This document shows, one piece after another, positions 7,236 to 11,597 of a stretch of DNA of 11,597 nucleotides. The notes under the pieces are model-generated. The model saw only the letters and a list, made by a program, of their open reading frames with translations. It searched no databases and was not told the DNA's origin. The position numbers were made by a program, and so were the translations under genes. This DNA is from Beroe ovata (Eukaryota > Ctenophora > Nuda > Beroida > Beroidae), in NCBI GenBank assembly GCA_946803715.1, contig CAMPET010000517.1, positions 9,417-21,013 on the forward strand. Reading direction: 5' to 3'. Every line of letters begins with the position of its first letter. Positions within the stretch are counted from its first letter, which is position 1.

Positions 7236-7346
7236 TTGTCAGATGTTACCTGACCTGTTTCTCGCGCGAGCGCGCCTTCATCGAAGGCCTTCGATGAAGG
7301 CGCGCGCGCCGCGCGCGAGAAACTGAGGTCAGATAAAATCTGACAA
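7236..7346. mobile_element. Palindromic fold-back MITE with perfect 9-bp target duplication
   Basis: A 111-base near-palindrome begins TTGTCAGAT and ends ATCTGACAA. Its centre is the perfect 24-bp palindrome at 7276-7299. It is flanked exactly by GGATTTTAC on both sides (7227-7235 and 7347-7355), a perfect 9-bp direct repeat. The arms contain alternating CG tracts (TTTCTCGCGCG and GCGCGCGCC), with small length differences between arms. The insertion lies inside the outer element's left terminus, so it is the younger event. A 9-bp duplication with long inverted arms is typical of Mutator-like or fold-back elements. No coding capacity. Confidence 0.8.
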
Positions 7347-7382
7347 GGATTTTACATTTATACCCGTTACCGTCGGTGCGCG

Positions 7383-7420
7383 CGATTTTCAATCCGCGGC
7401 CGCCCCGATTTTCAATCCGC
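7383..7420. repeat. Duplicated 15-bp segment
   Basis: cgattttcaatccgc occurs at 7383-7397 and 7406-7420, separated by a GC-rich spacer that, with the end of the first copy, forms a GCGGCCGC palindrome. It is internal to the outer MITE. Confidence 0.85.
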
Positions 7421-7475
7421 CCCTTGCCAGCAAGGGTAGGGTGAAATCCTACAAATGATAGATTGATAGACTCAC

Positions 7476-7561
7476 TTCAACTCACTGGCATGGCAGGGAG
7501 TTAATCCTTCAACTCACTGGCAGGGAGTTAATCCTTCAACTCACTGGCAGGGAGATAAACC
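7476..7561. repeat. 27-bp tandem repeat, three copies
   Basis: The unit ttcaactcactggcagggag plus ttaatcc is repeated three times: 7476-7507 (with an internal 5-base insertion duplicating ggca/tggca), 7508-7534 (consensus) and 7535-7561 (last seven bases diverged). It is a small minisatellite close to the MITE cluster with no visible coding role. There are no unique spacers, so it is not CRISPR-like. Confidence 0.9.
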
Positions 7562-8024
7562 TTTATAGCTTAAAGTCCTCAACGCCTGGCAAACCCTCGC
7601 TCATTCTCAAGTTGTAAATCAAATATGAATCGACAACTTCAAATTAACTCACGTCAAATTTAACACATCAATATATGATGACATGAATCATATTGATCTT
7701 ATGAATATGAATATAAATAATAATAATGAGATTGAAAAGGTTAAAATAATGAAAGAACTCAAAACATAGTAACTAAAACTGTTTGTCATCGCTCAATTCA
7801 ACCAAGGTGTCATTGTCAAGTGTGATTTCCGAATACCTCTGCCGCCAATAAAAATAAAATCCGAATATGGAATAAATTCGACCTTTCATCGTAATATTAT
7901 CAACATTACATTTCACATTTGTCCACATTAGCAACAAATTAAGCATTATTGAAAAATTAAATTTCCCTCAATTAAAAAGGATTCAAAATTGACTAAAAAT
8001 ATTCAAATGTAAAATTATAGTCAT
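7562..8024. other. AT-rich spacer, nothing recognised
   Basis: Low-complexity AT-rich sequence, including a tatgaatataaataataata stretch. No coding frame, RNA gene or transposon ends were recognised. Confidence 0.55.
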
Positions 8025-8225
8025 AGAATCGAACTCCGACGACACTGCGGTGTGTGACACGAGGGCAGTACACCATAATGATCAACTGAAGTTAAACTAC
8101 ACTAAATTTATAAAAACTCATGGTCAGTGGTAATTATGTTTTCGCACACGTGGCAACTGACACTGACAGTGTCGCCGGGGATCGAGTCCACGACTGGAAA
8201 TGTTAATTAACCACCACGACATTGA
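8025..8225 (-). repeat. Possible tRNA-derived SINE remnants
   Basis: On the minus strand, TGTCGTGGTGG (8221-8211) resembles a polymerase III A box, and GGACTCGATCC (8189-8179) weakly resembles a B box. A second B-box-like AGTTCGATTCT lies at 8035-8025, about 150 bases further on. A near-palindrome, GACACTG-ACAGTGTC (8159-8173), stands between them. The spacing between A and B boxes is shorter than in a functional tRNA and no cloverleaf can be drawn, so a tRNA gene is excluded. A decayed SINE is the best guess. Confidence 0.3.
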
Positions 8226-8304
8226 TCAATTATATCTAACTGCATGAATCTCAAATGATTCAAATTGAAATAACGGAACAAACATGACTATAGGGAATAT
8301 GAGA

Positions 8305-8752
8305 TTATCTGTATCTAGATCTGCCTCCTCCAAAGTCCCCCCTACGACCGCCCTCTCTATCCCGCTCGGCCTTCTTCCTGGCCCATCTCTCGGCCATGAC
8401 CACCAGCTCATTGGGGACATGCTGTTGCGAATCAGACAGGATTTTGACCAGGTCACCCGCCTTCCTCCAATCCTCCCTGGTGATCAGTGAAACTGCCGTC
8501 CCCTCCCGTCCTGCTCGTCCAGTTCTCCCCACCCGGTGCACGTAGTCCTCCATGTCACGGGGGAAGTCGTAATTCACGACATGGGTGACGCCGCGCACAT
8601 CCAATCCTCGGCTAGCCACATCCGTTGCAATGAGTACGCTGATGTCGCCCTCCTTGAAGCCGCCAAGCGCTGCTTCTCTGTCACACTGGTCTCTGTCACC
8701 GTGTATGGCATCACTCTTGATTTGGAGATGAGCCAACTCCGGTCTCATGTAA
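8305..8752 (-). CDS. DDX43: DDX43-like DEAD-box RNA helicase, last exon (partial)
   Basis: A terminal exon runs from a good acceptor (CTTTCTCTCTCGCAG, exon starting at 8752) to the TAA at 8305-8307. It encodes the end of the second RecA-like helicase lobe. The HGDRDQ segment, then IATDVASRGLD (motif V) and HRVGRTGRAGREG (motif VI), are diagnostic of DEAD-box ATP-dependent RNA helicases. The next part, REDWRKAGDLVKIL then VPNELVVMAERW, matches the DDX43/HAGE C-terminus better than DDX5-type helicases, as recalled. The protein ends in a basic RGG-like tail (GGRRGDFGGGRSRYR), probably RNA-binding. Upstream exons should lie at higher coordinates, but VPS8 occupies that place on the same strand; see the junction at 8794-8805. 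The symbol is a family-level assignment. Confidence 0.9.
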
Positions 8753-8793
8753 CTGCGAGAGAGAAAGTGTGTGTCACATTAGCAGTCAACTGT

Positions 8794-8805
8794 GGGGGGG
8801 GGGGN
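8794..8805. other. Eleven-G run next to an undetermined base: possible assembly join
   Basis: Eleven consecutive G (8794-8804) are followed by N (8805). On the minus strand this falls exactly where VPS8 coding similarity stops and intron-like sequence leading to the DDX43-like exon begins. A homopolymer with an N between two different same-strand genes is a typical place for a collapsed gap or chimeric join. Confidence 0.6.
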
Positions 8806-8807
8806 AT

Positions 8808-10349
8808 ATTGGTACAGGAATTCCTAACTTTCTCCATATCTCGGAATACAAGTGAAGAAACTCCTTTCCCTTTTCCACAATAAAATGCTAAAAGAAGGTC
8901 CAGAGCATCTGAAAAATGCAAATCATTTTCCAGATCTTCAATACGCTGTCGCCAGGGATTTGATGTTATTTTCAGCACATCGCGACACCCAAGAATCCAG
9001 GTGCCTCCCGGGTAAGATTGAATGGAGTTATAGCATGCATATTGTGAAGCAGCAAACATTGCCTTGCTTATATTCCCACCGGTAGCAAGGGATCTATAAA
9101 ATGCTGTGTTATAACACATTCCTATATCTGCAACATTTGAAATAGTCTGTAACCTCATGAGCGACTGAGTATCAATCAAATGGACCTTCTCAGAAACATC
9201 AAGAATTGCGACTGTGTTTGTATTGAACCAAAATATCGAGATAAGTTGAAACTCCAGACTACAAGATTTCAGCTTTCTCAAGAAAACTTGGTTCCTGCTG
9301 TTCAAATTGAGTGTATACATAACAAACCTTGATCCACGACCAATGAGGAGTTTTGGCTTTGGACAGTCTTGCTCATGATAATACCAATTCATGATTGGTA
9401 GTGTTTTAGCATCTCCCCATAACCTCACACTGTATTTGATGTTTGGATAAGGTTTCAGTGATATTAACATAACTTGCTTAAATGTGCATAATCCGATGAT
9501 ACAGTATTGATGCAGCTCATGAGATTTATTCACATCAAGTTTTATCAAATCAATGACTTCGCCATGTGAACCTGAAAATAAGCAAGTGCTCTCTGAACCT
9601 CTTATTGCTAATGTCTTTGTCAACTTCACATCAAAAACAGAACCTTGAGAAACTGCATATAAAATATGTGTCCTATCAATGACTAAAACTTTTGTTAATG
9701 TAGTGTCAGTCACTTTCATGTCTATTCTCTGAATGTGTGAATTGTTTTTCAAGTCCCATAAGTGTATCACACCAGTTGAATAGGATGATGCTAAAATTCC
9801 ATCACCAATACTAAGAGATGTTACTGCACCTGATTCATAAACCTTGTTATTACTTATTTCACCACACACCTCCCCATCAATCATCATTGCAGATATCTTT
9901 CCAGACTTGAAGCCAATACAAACCAATCTATTTTTGATAGCAATAGATGTGGCCTTGTCATCTCGATTGCACATCCCTCCAAGTAGAGATAAACCAGTAC
10001 ACTTCACAACTTCACCGAATAATCGTTTCTTAGTTTTGACTTCACTTGAGAGAACATTAGCATTACCCAAACTAGAAAATGAGCTGCTGGATATGATAGA
10101 CATTATGTCATCATCTGTGAGTAAGAAGTTGTCAATATCTTCTCTGATATCACTATCAAGAAGTGTGATAGGGTCATCTTGTGACAATATGTCCTCCAAG
10201 GATGGCAAGATATGTACTTCAGGAATATCAAACTCTTCTAGTCCAGAATTTAGTGATTCTGTGTCATTATTATCAATAATCTTCTTAAGTTGCTGATTTA
10301 TGATATCTGTTGCCTTGATTTCATTGTCTTTGAGCTGTATATCATCCAT
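8808..10349 (-). CDS. VPS8: VPS8, CORVET subunit, N-terminal 514 residues (partial, single exon)
   Basis: VPS8 is the Rab5-binding end subunit of CORVET, which tethers early endosomes before SNARE-driven fusion. The start ATG at 10349 has a good context (G at -3 and +4). The first 110 residues are acidic and disordered, with the FDIPEV...SLEDIL segment near residue 40 also found near the N-terminus of human VPS8. A WD40-like beta-propeller follows (~115-480): an HLWDLK blade end, ESTCLFSGSHGEV, and YNTAFYRSLATGGN (413-426), the last two strongly conserved in VPS8. GKGKG (492-496) matches the GKAKAVVGL region just after the propeller. The C-terminal alpha-solenoid and RING domain (over 800 residues in relatives) are absent: similarity ends near 8850-8808. 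Possible donors are CTT|GTATTC (8849) and AAA|GTTAGG (8828), or the exon runs into the N at 8805. Confidence 0.93.
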
Positions 10350-10398
10350 TTCTGCTGCAATTATGTCAATCAATTAGATTAAGGAAACTCACAAAATG

Positions 10399-10479
10399 CT
10401 CATAAAATTAATATTTTATATAAAAGTAATATTTTAATATGCTCATAAAATTAATATTTTTAACTCATAAAATTAATAT
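10399..10479. repeat. Three copies of a 16-bp AT-rich unit upstream of VPS8
   Basis: ctcataaaattaatat occurs at 10399-10414, 10442-10457 and 10464-10479, starting 50 bases before the VPS8 start codon. The spacing is uneven. It is probably a simple AT-rich duplication in the promoter or 5' leader. Confidence 0.85.
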
Positions 10480-10552
10480 GTTACCGTAAATCCCTATTAT
10501 AATTTGGCATTCTCTCTTTTATTATGTTTTTTGTGCGTTCACCGAGTACTGC

Positions 10553-10905
10553 GTGTTGCTATGGAAGCGTATGAGTTGCACGTGCAAAAAGTAGCAGCCT
10601 GTAGGCTCATTTCTTATGGTGCTGTTTCGATTACGTTGCTCTCTGCCTGTTGATAGGTAAGGGAGGAGTTGCACGTGCAGTTTGATGCGCGCGCAGTGAC
10701 AGTTAGATTTGCATGATATGATTCTGTTTTGCACTGATCCAACGACCGCACACATTGAATGACCTGTTATTGTGATCTCTCTCGATCTTAAATCTGGATT
10801 TAAGCTACTACGTTCAACATCTTTCACAATACGTTATTCGTTTCATTATCTGATGCGCACTGATGAGTACTTGACGGGCTCCCTAGTCAGTTAATAATTT
10901 AGATA
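10553..10905 (+). repeat. Dispersed repeat family, copy 3 (divergent)
   Basis: Blocks occur in the same order as in copies 1 and 2: GTTGCTATGG (10555-10564), GGCTCATTTCTTATGGTGCTG and a TTTCGATTACGTTG block (about 10613-10639), and finally ACTTGACGGG...CTAGTC (about 10869-10888). It carries two perfect TGCACGTGCA palindromes (10577-10586, 10670-10679). More diverged than copies 1 and 2, so the boundaries are approximate. Confidence 0.5.
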
Positions 10906-11323
10906 ATTTCTTCATATTGCTGTACGTGGGAGCTTTAGACTATGGCCAAAGAATCCCGTTTTGTATAAATTTGGTCCGATATATTCTATGCTCACATCAT
11001 CTTACCACGAACAGCTATTATAGGTATAACATATTCAAGGAATACACACATATATATTCTGATAACTTAACTCAACTAAATCCAATATACATCAAATCCA
11101 CATGGTTCCGTCAACCCACTCCCTCCCTGTGAAATCCTTTACTCAGATCACCCTGCCTTTGATGCTCGCTTCCTAACACCTTCGCTTGCCCTTGCTCATT
11201 CCTTTTCACCCTAGCTCATTAACTCCCTTTCTTAATGGCTCTTATCTCGCAGACTTCCTTTCCATCTCCCTTAATAACCTTCGCAACACTTACCCAACCA
11301 GCTCCCGTGACTTCTGAAAATGA
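10906..11323. other. Spacer, nothing recognised
   Basis: AT-rich at first, then pyrimidine-rich on the plus strand from about 11100 to 11300. A short frame at 10917-11132 has no recognisable content. The pyrimidine-rich part could precede a splice acceptor for the open frame that follows. Confidence 0.5.
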
Positions 11324-11597
11324 CAGACCCAGTCTAAAGATCAGTTTATATCCAGTTGCCATATATTGAACAAAGTTTATATGGTTTATGATCCCCAAGA
11401 TAAAAGGTATTTAGGATGCTTTTATGACATTTTAGGATGGATTTTTCCTAAATTCCCTCAATCGTGTCTTTTGAAAGATTTCTCGGAAGACACAGAGGTA
11501 ACTATTTCATATCTGAGGCATCATTTTGGTGTCCTGAAGTCAGGTGAAACCCTTATCATCATTCATGTGAGTGATGATTGTCAGTTTTTTGATAAAT
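11324..11597 (+). CDS. Possible partial exon of an unrecognised protein
   Basis: A frame is open from 11324 to the end of the window (91 codons) with no stop. Several CAG acceptor-like sites lie at its start (11330-11332, 11342-11344 and the CCAG at 11352-11355). From 11381 the peptide reads MVYDPQDKRYLGCFYDILGW and continues with a balanced, globular-looking composition (KDFSEDTEVTISYLR, then SGETLIIIHVSDD). I do not recognise the family. Charged and hydrophobic residues alternate as in real proteins, and the frame runs off the edge. Chance openness cannot be excluded at this length. Confidence 0.4.

Larger units (their letters stand above)
7222..7454. mobile_element. Outer MITE interrupted by a second MITE
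   Basis: TTGTAGGATTTTAC (7222-7235) and its near-perfect inverse GTGAAATCCTACAA (7441-7454) form the termini, 13 of 14 bases complementary. The nine bases outside each end, ATGCTAGAC (7213-7221) and ATGATAGAT (7455-7463), agree at seven of nine and look like an eroded 9-bp target duplication. Removing the nested insertion and its duplicated flank leaves about 113 bases. The body holds a duplicated cgattttcaatccgc segment. No coding capacity. A 9-bp duplication suggests a Mutator-like family. Confidence 0.6.

Noticed and set aside
7476-7561. CRISPR-like short repeats
   Set aside because: The 27-bp units are directly contiguous with no spacers and the genome is eukaryotic. It is a minisatellite.
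8150-8225. tRNA gene on the minus strand
   Set aside because: A- and B-box-like motifs are too close together, several box positions mismatch, and no acceptor stem or cloverleaf can be drawn.
8536-8883. Plus-strand frame opposite the helicase and VPS8
   Set aside because: It is antisense to conserved helicase motifs and reads through the G-run and the N, so it is a shadow.
9844-10296. 150-codon plus-strand frame opposite VPS8
   Set aside because: It is the antisense of well-conserved VPS8 coding sequence with no motifs of its own.
10350-10373. VPS8 start eight codons earlier
   Set aside because: The first codon there is TTG. The ATG at 10349 has a good start context and is used instead.
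10522-10827. 101-codon minus-strand frame
   Set aside because: It lies across dispersed-repeat copy 3 and shows no domain or splice support.

Overview
This window is nuclear DNA from an animal. It carries metazoan-type genes (a VPS8 tethering-complex subunit, a DDX43-like DEAD-box helicase, an ARID5-like chromatin gene), spliced exons separated by short introns (84, 153 and 85 bp in the clearest gene), a LINE retrotransposon and several non-autonomous DNA transposons. Short introns, AT-rich spacers and a secreted crystallin/aerolysin-type protein would fit an early-branching, compact-genome animal such as a sponge. That placement is inference and is weak.

Layout: 1-1195 holds the 3' end of a LINE with an open reverse-transcriptase frame. 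1844-2320 holds copy 1 (minus) of a dispersed repeat. 2709-4154 is an uninterrupted gene for a secreted protein with two beta/gamma-crystallin domains, an aerolysin-type pore-forming region and a lysine/aspartate repeat tail. 4205-4618 holds copy 2 (plus) of the same repeat, so the gene lies between inverted copies. 4820-5682 (minus) holds four exons of an ARID5-like gene (its BAH-like N-terminal region), with a possible further upstream exon at 5993-6187. The intron between them would contain a perfect 39-bp inverted repeat. 6425-6855 is a TA-flanked MITE. 7095-7454 is a CpG-rich block with fold-back elements, including one MITE nested in another, both with 9-bp flanking duplications. 7476-7561 is a 27-bp tandem repeat. 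8305-8752 (minus) is the last exon of a DDX43-like helicase. 8808-10349 (minus) is the N-terminal 514 codons of VPS8. Copy 3 of the dispersed repeat lies at about 10553-10905. The right edge (11324-11597) is open and may be the start of an exon of an unrecognised gene.

The genes do not form one pathway. VPS8 serves endosomal tethering, DDX43-like helicases unwind RNA, ARID5 proteins regulate chromatin, and the crystallin/aerolysin protein is secreted and probably acts on membranes. The most notable points are: the pore-former bracketed by inverted repeats; the ARID5-like gene with no ARID domain visible; the intronic perfect hairpin; the nested 9-bp-duplication MITEs; and the abrupt VPS8/DDX43 junction at an 11-G run next to an N, which may be an assembly join.
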